Notes: generated from the sequence alone by a model not told the origin. A stretch of 64,000 nucleotides of DNA from Megascapheus bottae (GCA_024803745.1 JANJXV010000040.1:2436257-2500256), one strand, 5' to 3'. Shown: positions 34,526-44,932, numbered from the stretch's first letter. Translations and numbers: made by a program.

Positions 34526-34794
34526 GCTGCTCGGCTCAGGTACCGCCCTTCTCTGCAGGCTTTGTGTTCTGTGTTTGTTTGTTGTCAGTGCTAGTCCCAG
34601 ACCCCAGGCCTTTCCCACACTCCCTCCCAGCCCTGAGAAGCACCTAGTGGAAGACAAGTGCTTGTCCATTTTGAAAGAGCGAGGTAACCGCTGTTATCCC
34701 TTGCCAGGCGCTTTTCAGAAAGGCATCGATTGTTTTAATCTTTTTTGGGGGGTTGTGAATTAGGTGTACCCCAGGCCAGCGAAGGCGACAGCTT

Positions 34795-34985
34795 ACGAAC
34801 TCTGGCCTGGGCGCTATCCCTGAGCTCTTCAGCTCAAGGCCACCACCCTAACCCTAGAGCCAAGCCCCACTTCCTGTTTTCTAGAAGTTAACTGAAGATA
34901 AGATTGGGGCTTTTGTGCCCAGGCTGGCTTTGAACCTCCATCCTCAGATCTCAGCCACCTGAGTAGCTGGCATCCCAGCCTGCGA
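34795..34985 (-). mobile_element. B1-headed dimeric SINE
   Basis: Inverted: CTGAGCTCTTCAGCTCAAGG and GGCTTTGAACCTCCATCCTC. Confidence 0.87.
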
Positions 34986-35419
34986 GTCGAGGTTTTATGC
35001 AGCACGAAAGGCTGTGAGCCATTACGGGCAGAATCTGCCACCCCTGGGAAAGAAGTGTCTCGCTCATCACGCCCAGGCCCTGGCGGAGCCGGTCTCCACA
35101 CAGCCAGGGATGGTCACAGGATGCTCCCCAAATCAAACACTTGCACCTGGCTGCTGGGCTCAAGCGATGACCTTGAGGCCCCCCCACCCCCCCCATCCTG
35201 CCTTCTACCTAAGGGGCCATGTGTCCCTGAGGAGCAGAGAAAGAGAACTGAGAGTAGAAGTCACAGGTGGTGACTTAGCCCCTGCTCCCCCCTCCCCAGC
35301 CAAACACAGGCCCCACATTGGGCTTTGTTTTTCAAACCAAAGCTGCTTAATCCTGGCGTGGGGAGGAGGGTGGGGGGAGGAACAGCCCCCCAGGCCATCC
35401 CCACCCCTGGTTTTTCTTG

Positions 35420-35600
35420 TTCTGTGACTATACTGAGACTCCGACTCAAGGCTTTGTCACTCTGGTGCTCTACTACTTGAGCCACAGCTCCGTTTGTGGT
35501 TTTCTTGGTCATCTGGAGAGAATCTCGGGGACCTGAGCAGGCTGGCTGTGCTGCCATCTCATCCTCCGGAGGTGCAGGAATTCCAGGCATGCAGCCTGAA
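35420..35600 (-). mobile_element. SINE, old, partial
   Basis: Inverted: GGTGCTCTACTACTTGAGCC followed by a diverged B1 part. Confidence 0.6.
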
Positions 35601-35997
35601 GCCTGCAGTAGCCCAGCTTCCTCTGGGCCTGGCACACCCCAGCCTCCCCTCTGTTCCTAGAAGAGCCTGCCTGGGCAGAAGGACGCTGGGCTTTCTGTGT
35701 GGCCTCCTTAAAATCCTGGCTCCTTCATTGGCAGGCTCCACTCCGGGCTCTCACTGTCTGGGTAAAGGCAGTCTCAGCTGCTGGCTCTCTCATTGGCTGG
35801 GTAATTTAAGGCAGTTTCAAATCCTGCCCCTCTCATTGGTTGGGTACTTCAGGTAGTTTCAAGTCCTGGCCCCCTCACTGGCCGGATAGCTTCTTCGGGA
35901 GATGTTATGCCTCATCTGAAACAGACCTTTTTCACCAAGTACCTTGCAAAGTCCACATAGCTTTTATTACACATTTGTGTGTGTGCACGCACGCGCC

Positions 35998-36240
35998 AGT
36001 CCTGGGGTGTGAACTCACAGCCTGGGCAGTGTCCCTGAACGTTTTTGCTCAAGGCTAGGGCTCTACTTCTGGGAAGGGAAGCGGAGCTGTGGCTGGGTGG
36101 TTCAGTGCCAACCTACTGCCCCCCCCACCCTGCCCATGACTGGGGAAAAAAAGTCTCCAGGCCTTTCCTGCCGGGTTGGCTTTGAACCAGGATCCTCTGA
36201 GTTCAGTCTCCTGAGTAGCTAAGGCACTGGGGCCTGGCCT
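35998..36240 (-). mobile_element. B1-headed dimeric SINE, disrupted
   Basis: Inverted: CAGTCCTGGGGTGTGAACTC and GGCTTTGAACCAGGATCCTC, with unrelated bases between. Confidence 0.7.
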
Positions 36241-36659
36241 CAGATTCTCCAGCGGGATCCAGAGTAAGGGATTTATTTCCCTCTCTGATCAGATACTGGA
36301 CCCAGGACCTTAACTTTCAAGTGTGAACGTGCAGCCTTTAGACAAGCTCGTATGTAATCTCCAGAGCCGGCCGGGCTACTATAGGGGGCTGACATTGAAC
36401 ACATCGTCCTTCTAGGCCAGCCATGGGCAGAAAGTCCACGAAACTCCTCCACTCCACAGAGGGAAGCTCGGGGGCTGGCACATGAAAACCTGTCTCAGGT
36501 CCAGGAGGTACGGATGAGAACGCCTGCCTGCAGCCAAGATTCGAACCCAGCACTACCAGGGGCTCCTGGACAGAAAACAGCAAATGCCTTAAGGCATGGG
36601 GTAGTGCCCTTCTGCACATCAGGGGGAGGAATGGAGTGGCAATTCCTTTTTTTCTCTTC

Positions 36660-36885
36660 GTGGTTTGGGGGTCTTGAACTCTGGGCCTGGGCGCTGTCCC
36701 TGAGCTCATTAGCTCAAGGCTACCGCCCTACCCCTAGAGCCACAGTGCCCCGTCTCACTTTCCAGTTATTAACTGGAGATGAGTCTCATGGACTTTAGTG
36801 CCCAGGCTGGCTGTGAACCACGATCCTCAGATCTCAGCCTCAGGAGTAGCTAGGATGGCTGGTGTGAGCCAGCACGCCCTGAGTC
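36660..36885 (-). mobile_element. B1-headed dimeric SINE
   Basis: Inverted: GGTTTGGGGGTCTTGAACTC and GTGAACCACGATCCTCAGAT. Confidence 0.87.
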
Positions 36886-37479
36886 TCTCCCAAGAACCAC
36901 AGGCCTGGTTTTATACTCCTAAGAGTAAGTGAGCTGGGGCTGAAGGAAAGCTCTTCTTACCCAGAGGTCCCCTCCAGCCTCAGGCTCCCTCTCCTTCCTG
37001 GGCATCAGGAAAGCCAGCGCTCTTAGCAGCCCCAGGACCTGGCTGGGAGAGTGCGCTAAGCCTCAGGGTGCAATTATTGTCCTACCCAGTGGGAACTGGG
37101 GCTACAGCCGCCTTGGCTCTAGCCTGGAAACCCACCTCAGGGTGGGCAGTGCAGACGTGCGCCCGGTCCAGGCCCAGCTCCCCAGCCCCCAGGACAGGAC
37201 GGGGAGGGGCGGGGAGGAGAGGGCGGCCTGACCCCCTCTGGCCCAGCCTGGGCCGAGCGCTTTCAACTCCACAGAACAATGGGCCAGCTCCCTCCAGCCC
37301 TCCCCCCTCCAGGGTTCTATATCACCCCCAGAACTCAGCTGGGCCCCAGGACCCCCTGGACCCTGGGCCTGGTGCCGTCCAGACGGCTTGCCTTTCCTTC
37401 TTGTTCAGTTCTCACCATTTACATGTGGAGGTTTAAAACCCCAAACCACATGAACTCCGCTGGGCTTGGAGGCACCAGC

Positions 37480-37625
37480 TGGCCTGGGGCCCCACACAGC
37501 CGGCCCCGCTGACCCAGGCCTGGGGCCCCCACACAGCCGGCCCCGCTGACCCAGGCCTGGGGCCCCCACAAAGCCGGCCCCGCTGACCCAGGCACCCCAC
37601 ACAGCCGGCCCCACTGACCCAGGCC
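37480..37625 (+). repeat. Short tandem repeat, about 44-bp unit, 3-4 copies
   Basis: The phrase CACACAGCCGGCCCCGCTGA followed by CCCAGGCCTGGGGCCCC recurs about three and a half times with small changes, including one deletion. It lies just past the FBXL14 poly(A) site. Confidence 0.85.
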
Positions 37626-37714
37626 CCAAGTCCTAGAAAGAACTCCACAGACACGAGCCATTTCTTTTGTGTGTGCTTTCTCTTTTTTTCAAAAACATAC
37701 TTCATATTTCCTCT

Positions 37715-37720
37715 TTTATT
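37715..37720 (-). terminator. FBXL14: Poly(A) signal AATAAA of FBXL14
   Basis: The reverse complement of TTTATT gives AATAAA in an AT-rich context. A T/G-rich stretch (GTATGTTTTTG on the - strand) follows, as at a cleavage site. Confidence 0.6.
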
Positions 37721-37956
37721 ATATAAATATTGTCAGTTTAACCTTTTACTGTAAGAATATAAACGTTTTGAGAGGATCTTTGTTACTATCTATACAAATT
37801 CACAAACAGTACAGTTCACCCACCGGGTCTCCCGTCTCCGTGCCCGCCCGGGTGGACACTCGGGAAAATAAACAGAAACCCAGGCCGACAGGAGCACTCG
37901 CCCTGGGCGGAGGGGGGGCGGAGAGGCTGCGAGGAGCCCGGGCGCGGTTTGCATAT

Positions 37957-38019
37957 ATCATCAACATCACCACCATCATCATCATCATCATCACCACCAC
38001 CTCCACCACCACCTCCACG
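37957..38019 (+). repeat. Compound (ATC)n/(ACC)n microsatellite
   Basis: CATCATCAT triplets pass into CACCACCTCC triplets, inside the inferred FBXL14 3' UTR (as GAT and GGT on the transcript). Confidence 0.9.
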
Positions 38020-38079
38020 GTCGGACATGGCGCGTACCCCACGCTCCGCACATTGTGCTATAAGTTAAACCAAGGCTGA

Positions 38080-38640
38080 GGGTGGTGGGGAGGGGGGAGG
38101 GCGGGGAGGATGGGGAGGACAGGGGAGGATGGGGAGGACAGGGAAGGATGGGGAGGACAGGGACTACAGTGAGGGGGGAGGGGGGAGGATGCTGCCTGCT
38201 CCTTCCCGGAAACACAGAAACAGGACCAGGACTTCAGACTGACTCAAGAAACCAAAAACTGGGGGAGGAGAGTGAGGAGGGGAGGAGAGTGAGGAGGAGG
38301 GGGAGTGGGGAGGGGGATAGAGAGGGGAGGAGGGGGAGATGGAGGGGTGGGGAGAGGGGAGGAGGGGGACAGGGGCAGAGTGAGGAGGGGGAGATGGAGG
38401 GGGTGGGGAGAGGGGAGGAGGGGGGCAGAGTGAGGAGGGGGGAGATGAAGGGGGTGGGGAGAGGGGAGGAGGGGGGCAGGGTGAGGAGGGGGAGATGGAG
38501 GGGTGGGGAGAGGGGAGGAGGGGGGCAGAGTGAGGAGGGGGTGATGGAGGGGGTGGGGAGAGGGGAGGAGGGGGGCAGGGTGAGGAGGGGGCGATGGAGG
38601 GGGTGTGGGGAGAGGGGAGGAGGGGGGCAGGGGCAGGGTG
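38080..38640 (+). repeat. Purine-rich minisatellite in the FBXL14 3' UTR
   Basis: Runs of GAGGAGGGGG, GATGGAGGGG and GGGGAGAGGGG recur, at first irregularly and then with a ~55-bp period from about 38,330 (phrase GGGGGGCAGAGTGAGGAGGG). The + strand is almost pure purine, so the FBXL14 transcript would carry a pyrimidine-rich tract. Confidence 0.9.
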
Positions 38641-38760
38641 AGGAGTGGGGGGCCGCGGTGGCGGTCCTTTCTGGCTCGCTGGCTGGCCGGCCCTGGCCCT
38701 GTCCCTCCGTCGTCCCCCCTCCTCCTCCTCCTCCTCCCCGCCCCCCCCCCCCGCCCGCCC

Positions 38761-39963
38761 TCACCTGACCTTCTCGCTGTCCGTCATCTGCCACAGCCCC
38801 AGGTTGAGCACCTTGAGGCAGGGCAGCTGCGTGATGCGCTCCAGGCCGCGCTTGGTGATGCGCGTGCAGCCGTACAGGTCGATGCCCGTCAGCTGGCCCA
38901 GGTGCTCGGCGATCAGCTCCAGGCCGCGGTCCGTGACGCGCGCGCACTGCCCGATGTTGAGCGTGCGCAGCGCCTGCATCTGCCGCACCATGCGGTTCAG
39001 GCCGTCGTCGCTGATGTGGCACGAGCACAGCGACAGCGAGCGCAGCCCGTCCAGGCCCTGCGCGATGTAGGCCAGGCTCTGGTCGCCCACCTTGTCGCAG
39101 AAGGAGACGTCGAGGCCCGAGAGGCGCAGGCCGCCGGTGGCCAGGTGCATGATGCCCGCGTCGCTGATGCCGTCGCACGAGCGCAGGTTGAGGCTGCGCA
39201 GGCTGCCCATGCCCGACAGGTGCAGCAGCCCCGCGTCCGAGATGCCGCCGCAGAAGCTCAGGTTGAGCAGCCGCAGCCCCGTGAGGCCGCGCGCGATGTG
39301 GCGCAGCGACAGGTCGGTGAGCTTCTGGCAGTCCTGCAGCGTGAGCTGCTCCAGCCGCAGGCAGCCCTCGGCCGCGCTGCGCGTCATGCCCGCCAGGTGC
39401 CCGATGCCCACGTCCGAGAGGTGGCGGCAGCTGCGCAGGTTGAGGCTGCGCAGGCGCTGCAGGCCCCAGGCGATCAGCAGCAGCCCGGTGTTGGTGACGT
39501 TGCTGCAGCCGCCCAGCTCCAGCACCTCCAGGCCCTTCAGGTACTGCGCGATGCGGCCCAGGCTGCTGTCGGTGATCTGCTTGCACAGGCTGAGGTTGAG
39601 CGCGCGCAGCGAGCCCACCTCCTGCACGAAGGCGTGGCCCAGCCCGCTGTCCGTCAGGTTGTAGCAGCCGCTCAGGTTCAGGCTCTCCATGTCCGCCAGG
39701 CCCTGCACCACGTAGCTCAGGCTGCGCCGCAGGCTCAGGATCTGCACGCGCCGGATGCCCCGGGCCTGCAGGCTGGGGAACAGCGACGGGTTGGCCCGGC
39801 GCAGGTGCAGCTTGGCCTCCACCCCCCGCCACACCGACTTGTGGTAGGCGGCGTCCCGCCAGGCCGCGCACACCTGCGCCGCGCGCCCCTTGTCCCGCAC
39901 GTCCAGGTAGCCGAAGATCATGGCGAGCAGCTCGGGGAACAGGCAGGAGATGTGCGTCTCCAT
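38761..39963 (-). CDS. FBXL14: FBXL14, F-box and leucine-rich repeat protein, 400 aa
   Basis: The product is the substrate-recognition subunit of an SCF (SKP1-CUL1-F-box) ubiquitin ligase. Family work links FBXL14 (Drosophila/Xenopus Ppa) to turnover of Snail, Slug, Twist and other regulators. The start METHISCLFPELLAMIFGYL opens an F-box (residues ~2-48). Some ten or more leucine-rich repeats follow, with phrases such as LNLSGCYNLTDSGL, LELGGCSNVTNTGL and LNLRSCDGISDAG, to WQMTDSEKVR and TGA. The ATG (39,961-39,963) is in strong Kozak context (GCGATGG), and I choose it over in-frame upstream extension through unconserved GC-rich DNA. The codons AAG GTC AGG TGA overlap a splice donor (AG|GTGAGG at 38,764-38,763). 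Stopping here gives 400 residues, the length I recall for mouse; splicing would give the longer human-type end. It is intact, with no frameshift. Confidence 0.96.
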   Translation of the reverse strand: METHISCLFPELLAMIFGYLDVRDKGRAAQVCAAWRDAAYHKSVWRGVEAKLHLRRANPSLFPSLQARGIRRVQILSLRRSLSYVVQGLADMESLNLSGCYNLTDSGLGHAFVQEVGSLRALNLSLCKQITDSSLGRIAQYLKGLEVLELGGCSNVTNTGLLLIAWGLQRLRSLNLRSCRHLSDVGIGHLAGMTRSAAEGCLRLEQLTLQDCQKLTDLSLRHIARGLTGLRLLNLSFCGGISDAGLLHLSGMGSLRSLNLRSCDGISDAGIMHLATGGLRLSGLDVSFCDKVGDQSLAYIAQGLDGLRSLSLCSCHISDDGLNRMVRQMQALRTLNIGQCARVTDRGLELIAEHLGQLTGIDLYGCTRITKRGLERITQLPCLKVLNLGLWQMTDSEKVR

Positions 39964-41300
39964 CGCCCCGCCCGGCCCCGGCCCCGGCGCACCGGGCCCC
40001 GGGCCCCGAGGACGCCCCGAGCGCGCGCGCGCGGCCCCCGCCCCGCCTCCCGGCCCCGCCGCCGCCGCCGCCGCCGCCGCCGCTCCGCCTCCGCGGGCGC
40101 CCGGCCTCACCGCCCCCGCCCCGGGCCCGCCCGCATGCCCCGGCCCCCGCCCCGGGGCCCGCGCCCCACCGCCCCGGGGCCCGGCCTCGGCCGCTTCCGG
40201 CGCCGCCTTTGTCTCCCGCCCGCCCGCTTCTCCCGCCCCGGGGCCGCCCCGCCGCTCGGCCGCCCCGGCCCCGGGGGCCACGGGGGGACCCGGACGCCTC
40301 TCGGGTGGGGGGGCGGCGGGGGGGGGGGGCCCTGCGCGCGCGCACCGCCGCCCGCGGAGACTCGGGGAGCGGCCGGGCAGCCCCGGCGCCGAGGAGCCCG
40401 CGCGGCCCGAGCGAGCGCGGCTGGGCGCGGACCCCGGAGCGGGCGAGGCGGGCGCGCCGCCGCCTCCTCTCCCCCCCCTCGCGTGCGCGCGCGCTTGGTA
40501 GCGCCCGCCTCCGGCCCCCCCCCCACCCGCACCCCCGCCGGAGCGCGCGGGGTGGTACGCGCCGCAGCCTCCGCGCCTCCTCTGCGCCTGCGCGTGGCGG
40601 CGCCCGGTTCCGCGACCCCCCGATCCCCCCGCGGAGTGGTACGCGCCGCCGCCTCCCTCTTCTCCTCTGCGCCTGCGCGTGGCGGCCCCCGCGGAGTGGT
40701 ACGCGCCGCCGCCGCCTTTCCCCGTCCTGCTCTGCGCCTGCGCGTGGCGGCGCCCGACTCTGCGCCCCCTGTCGGAGCGCGCGGGGTGGTACGCGCCGCT
40801 GCCGGCGCGCCTCCTCTGCGCCTGCGCGTGGCGGCGCCCGGCTTCCCCCCCACACCCCCCTGCCGGCGTCCCCGGGGTGGTACGCGCCGCAAGCCGGAAC
40901 GGGCGGGGCCGTTGCCGTGGAGACCGAGTCCCGCCCACCCCGCCCGCCGGTTACCCCCGCGGGCGCCGGGCCGCCGCGCGTCCGCCCCTCCGTGGGGCTC
41001 GGCGCCCCCGCCCCGCCCCGCGTCACCCCCCCCCCCGGGGCATCCGCACGCGGAGGGCGACGCCCCCGACCGCGCCGGGCCGGCTTCTGGAACGTTCCGG
41101 AGCCGTCGCCCCGACTTCCGGGCGGACGCCGGCGGAACTTCCGGGCTGCGCAGACGCCGCTTCCGGCCAGGGCTGCAGGGCGGCTGGCGGGGCGGCCGGC
41201 GGGGTGGCGGGCGGGGCGGCCTCGGCTCCGACCCCGGCCTGGGCCCCGACCTGGGCCCCGACCCCGACCTGGTCCACGGCCTCAGCCCCGACACCGACCC
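38770..41300 (-). promoter_or_regulatory. FBXL14: FBXL14 CpG island, promoter and 5' UTR
   Basis: An extended CpG island covers the whole coding exon and about 1.3 kb upstream (rightward). GC boxes, CG-rich runs and GGAA/CTTCCGG ETS-like motifs (for example near 40,190-40,200 and 41,160) are present. The transcription start is not visible; 40,000-40,500 is likely. The GCC-repeat runs at 40,055-40,085 would sit in or near the 5' UTR. Confidence 0.7.
40550..40892 (+). repeat. Tandem promoter cassettes with NRF1-like sites
   Basis: The phrase GTGGTACGCGCCGC occurs five times (starting about 40,552, 40,636, 40,696, 40,786 and 40,877). Between successive copies the phrase TGCGCCTGCGCGTGGCGG occurs four times (about 40,583, 40,669, 40,731 and 40,816). 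The GCGCCTGCGC core resembles an NRF1 site. Spacing varies from 60 to 91 bp, so this is an imperfect tandem duplication upstream of FBXL14. Confidence 0.85.
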
Positions 41301-41332
41301 CGGCACCGACCCCGGCCTGAGCCCCGGCCTTG

Positions 41333-42243
41333 TCCCGCACCCCCGTCCCCCGTGCACACCGCCTGCACGCGCACCCCGTCCCCCGTGCACACCGCCTGCA
41401 CGCGCACCCCCGTCCCCGTGCACACCGCCTGCACGCGCACCCCCGTCCCCGTGCACACCGCCTGCACGCACACACCCGTCCCCCGTGCACACCGCCTGCA
41501 CGCGCACCCCGTCCCCCGTGCACACCGCCTGCACGCGCACCCCGTCCCCCGTGCACACCGCCTGCACGCGCACCCCGTCCCCCGTGCACACCGCCTGCAC
41601 GCGCACCCCCGTCCCCGTGCACACCGACTGCACGCGCACCCCCGTCCCCGTGCACACCGCCTGCACGCGCACCCCCGTCCCCCGTGCACACCGCCTGCAC
41701 GCGCACCCCCGTCCCCGTGCACACCGCCTGCACGCGCACCCCCGTCCCCCGTGCACACCGCCTGCACGCGCACCCCCGTCCCCCGTGCACACCGCCTGCA
41801 CGCGCACCCCCGTCCCCGTGCACACCGCCTGCACGCGCACCCCCGTCCCCCGTGCACACCGCCTGCACGCGCACCCCCGTCCCCCGTGCACACCGCCTGC
41901 ACGCGCACCCCCGTCCCCGTGCACACCGCCTGCACGCGCACCCCCGTCCCCCGTGCACACCGCCTGCACGCGCACCCCCGTCCCCCGTGCACACCGCCTG
42001 CACGCGCACCCCCGTCCCCCGTGCACACCGCCTGCACGCGCACCCCCGTCCCCCGTGCACACCGCCTGCACATACACACCCGTCCCCCGTGCACACGCGC
42101 CTGCACATACACACCCGTCCCCCGTGCACACGCGCCTGCACGCGCACCCCGTCCCCCGTGCACACCGCCTGCACGCGCACCCCGTCCCCCGTGCACACCG
42201 CCTGCACGCGCACCCCCGTCCCCCGTGCACACGCGCCTGCACG
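41333..42243 (+). repeat. CpG-rich minisatellite, unit about 32-33 bp
   Basis: About 28 copies of a unit reading GTGCACACCGCCTGCACGCG and then CACCCCCGTCCCCC. Length varies through the C runs, and three units near 42,060-42,130 carry CACATACACACC instead. Most units keep three or four CpGs. It lies upstream of the FBXL14 promoter and ends directly in a SINE fragment. Long open frames on both strands are repeat artefacts. Confidence 0.97.
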
Positions 42244-42362
42244 CTCTACCACTTGAGCCACAGCACCCCTTCCGGCTTTTTCTACGCATGTGTACGGAGG
42301 AATTGAACCCGGGTCCCGTGCAGGGTAGGCGAGCACCCCACCACCAGGCCTCGCTCCGGCCA
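42244..42362 (-). mobile_element. IDL-Geo SINE fragment at the edge of the minisatellite
   Basis: TCTACCACTTGAGCCACAGC through CTCGCTCCGGCC. Its Geo tail is missing because the 33-bp array begins where the tail should be. Confidence 0.8.
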
Positions 42363-42389
42363 GGCCTCCCCCCCCCCCCATTTTTTTTG

Positions 42390-42490
42390 GCTGGTTCTTT
42401 GAAGCCTCGGGGACTTTTCCACCCAGGCTGGCTCCAGCCCAGGATCCCCGCCCCTCAGCCTCCTGAGTAGCTCTGATGACAGGCAGAGCT
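42390..42490 (-). mobile_element. B1 SINE fragment
   Basis: Inverted: CCCAGGCTGGCTCCAGCCCA and CAGCCTCCTGAGTAGCTC. Confidence 0.7.
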
Positions 42491-43364
42491 CGGGGTACCC
42501 GGGCCTGCCTTCAGACTTCCCGAGAAAACTCCAAAGTCATCTCCCAGCTTCTGAGCCCAAGAAGGAGACCGCCCGACCGACAGAGAAGGACAGACGGACA
42601 GCCTTGAGGCCCTGCTGGGCTGGCCGTCTGGGGTCACAGCCCTGGTCCGGGGCGTGGGGGGGTGGACAGAAGGAGGACGATGAGGCAGCCCCCCTCCCCT
42701 TCCTCAGCCCTCTGGCTTGATGGAGGTGTGAACTGGGGTCTGATTGCCTCAGGTCCTTTGAAATGCAGTCCCGTCCCCCCACCCACCCAGATCCGGGCCT
42801 TCTGCTGGGTTTGATCCCAGGAGTCATAAACGGAGGTGTGGGCGCCTCCCGTCCCTGGTCTGGCCGGTCCCACCACCTTTCCCCCATACTCAGTGGAAAA
42901 GACTCCCCACAAATGACTCCAAGCGGACAGGGAGGGGGGTGATTTCTAGAGAGTGACGGGATTTTGGCCTTGACGCCCCCTCTGCCTCTCCCTGGCCCCC
43001 AGTGGGAAGCAGAGCTGGGGTTGGGGACCTCGATGTTCCCCGGAGCTCCCCTCCCTTTGGGGGGGCGTCCCACCAAATGCCTGCCAGGAATGCGGCGTCC
43101 TCCTGGTCAACCTTGTTGTCATGATCATTATTCAGCAGTTAAGCGGCTCTCACAGTTCCTACCCCAGACTGGCTTTGAACCCCAATCCCCAGGTCTCCCC
43201 AAGTCTCCCCAGATGTCTCCAGGTCTCCGCCTCTGGGGAGGTGGGGTAGTGAGCCACTGGCTGGCCGGCCACACATTAGGTTTTAAGTTTCCTTTTTTTT
43301 TTTTTTACAGTGCCTGGGGTCAAACTCTGGGCCTTCTTTTTCTTTTCTTTTTTTTTGGGGGGGC

Positions 43365-43580
43365 GGTCATGGGCCTTGTACTCAGCCTGGTCACTGTCCC
43401 TAAGCTCTTCAGCTCAAGGCTACCACCCTACCCTTGAGCCAAGCCCCACTTCCCGATTTCTAGAGGTTCATTGGAGATAAAGAGTCTCAGGTTCTTTTGT
43501 GTCCAGGCTGGCTTTGAACCTCGATCCTCAAATCTCAGCCTCCTGAGTAGCTAGGATGACAGGCGTGAGCCCCCGCCTGG
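43365..43580 (-). mobile_element. B1-headed dimeric SINE
   Basis: Inverted full dimer: GGGCCTTGTACTCAGCCTGG through GGCGTGAGCCCCCGCC. Confidence 0.88.
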
Positions 43581-43664
43581 CTCGGTGCCTTCTTAATCCA
43601 CACCAGGCAGGGAACTACAATCTCATCACCATCATCATCATGGGCATTATCGTCCTTATTATTT

Positions 43665-43850
43665 TGCCAGTCCCAAGGATTGAGCTCAGGGCCTGAGCAC
43701 TGTCCTTGGACTTTCTCAAGGCTGGAGCTCTACCACTTGAGCCTCAGCACCACTTCTGGCTTTTTTCTATGTATGTGGTACCCAGGAATCAAACCTGGGT
43801 CTTCCTGAATGCTAGGCAAGCCCTCTACCATTAGGCCACACTCCCGGCCT
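43665..43850 (-). mobile_element. IDL-Geo SINE, full length
   Basis: Inverted: GCCAGTCCCAAGGATTGAGC through CACACTCCCGGCC. Confidence 0.9.
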
Positions 43851-44529
43851 ATTATTATTATTAAGCAGAAAGGGTCTAAAATTGAGATCGCTCCCCCTCC
43901 CCCCCGCCAGCTTACGAAAACGTGAACAAAGCAGACACACACGCGTGTGCTCATAGCAGGCCATCCGTCCACGTCTGGGATTTATTTAACCGAGATCCCT
44001 GGGTCTGTCTGCGGGGTGTTTGTCCCCAGGGTGTGGGTCCCCTCCCAAGGCCCCCCTCCTCCCCAGCTTAGCAGAGAGAGACACCATTCTAGAAGCTTCC
44101 TGCCTCCTCCTTTCTGCAGCCCAGGCACTGCCAGCCTCTAAGGCCATTTCCACGGGCATGTCGGCCGGTAGTTGCAGGGCCGGTCTTTGAAGTGCCTGTT
44201 GAGATGGGGTGTCAGCTCCTCTGTGTGGTCCCTCACCCCAACTGCCAGGCCAGGTCCTTCCCTGGCTCCTCTAAACCACCTGAGAGGAAGAGACAGGGTG
44301 GCCAGAGCAGGCTGGGAAGGGCAGGGGGGGGGAGCGTGAGGGCATGCCTGCAGTTTTCTCCACCCTGTACCTCTCTGGGCCAGCTGCCAGGGCAGAAGCA
44401 GCTCTCTGGGTACCTTGGAGGGACTTCTGGGGAAATGACCCGTGGGTGAGCGGGGGGGGGGTGTCCCCTCCTTCCTCCACCCCTTCAGCCTCAGACTCAG
44501 GGGAGTCTAGCTGATACGAAGAACACCTT

Positions 44530-44745
44530 ACCAGGTGTTATGGCACACGCCTATAATCTCAGCTTGTCAGCAAGCACTTGGGGCCGTGACCAGAGCGTGG
44601 GACTGGACCCAGTGTAGAGATGGATAGAGAGAGAGATAATCAGGAAGTCAAAGCACAAAGAGCTGAAGTTACAACGCAGGCGGTAAACATTCCACCTGCT
44701 TAGTGCAAGGCCCTGAGTTCCAATCCCGCTAGGCCCTAACAGAAA
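44530..44745 (+). mobile_element. B1 plus ID-like SINE, old
   Basis: CCAGGTGTTATGGCACACGC head and AAGGCCCTGAGTTCCAATCC tail. Confidence 0.65.
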
Positions 44746-44932
44746 AGGGGCAGCCCAGCCCCCGGGGACCTGCTGGGGCTTTTTGCCTTCCCTGGGTCTC
44801 CCGGGGTCTCTCCAGCCATTTCTACATCAGGATAATCCCAGCTGGACTCCAGTGACTCATGGCCTGGCTGAGATCTGAGGATCGCGGTTCAAAGCCAATC
44901 CAGGCAGGAAAGTGTGTGAGTGTCTCTGTTGT

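Larger units (their letters stand above)
31958..37690. other. Intergenic between the orphan island and the FBXL14 3' end
   Basis: No gene is supported. It contains SINEs (listed separately), an (ATC)n tract at 32,540-32,571, an (AC)n tract at 33,829-33,885 and a short tandem repeat at 37,480-37,625. If the orphan island is a first exon, this would be its intron. Confidence 0.6.
37690..38760 (-). other. FBXL14: FBXL14 3' UTR (- strand)
   Basis: Read on the - strand, the sequence after the FBXL14 stop holds a C/T-rich minisatellite, a trinucleotide tract and then AT-rich, UTR-like sequence ending at an AATAAA signal (+ strand TTTATT at 37,715-37,720). The length of about 1.05 kb is plausible. 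I did not find the second coding exon used by the 418-residue human form here. Confidence 0.65.

Noticed and set aside
38234..41026. Longer frames overlapping FBXL14 (930 codons in another - frame, 725 codons in frame, 1,233 codons on +)
   Set aside because: The in-frame upstream extension is GC-rich promoter DNA without conservation. The other frames are shadows of the GC-rich FBXL14 exon and the minisatellite.
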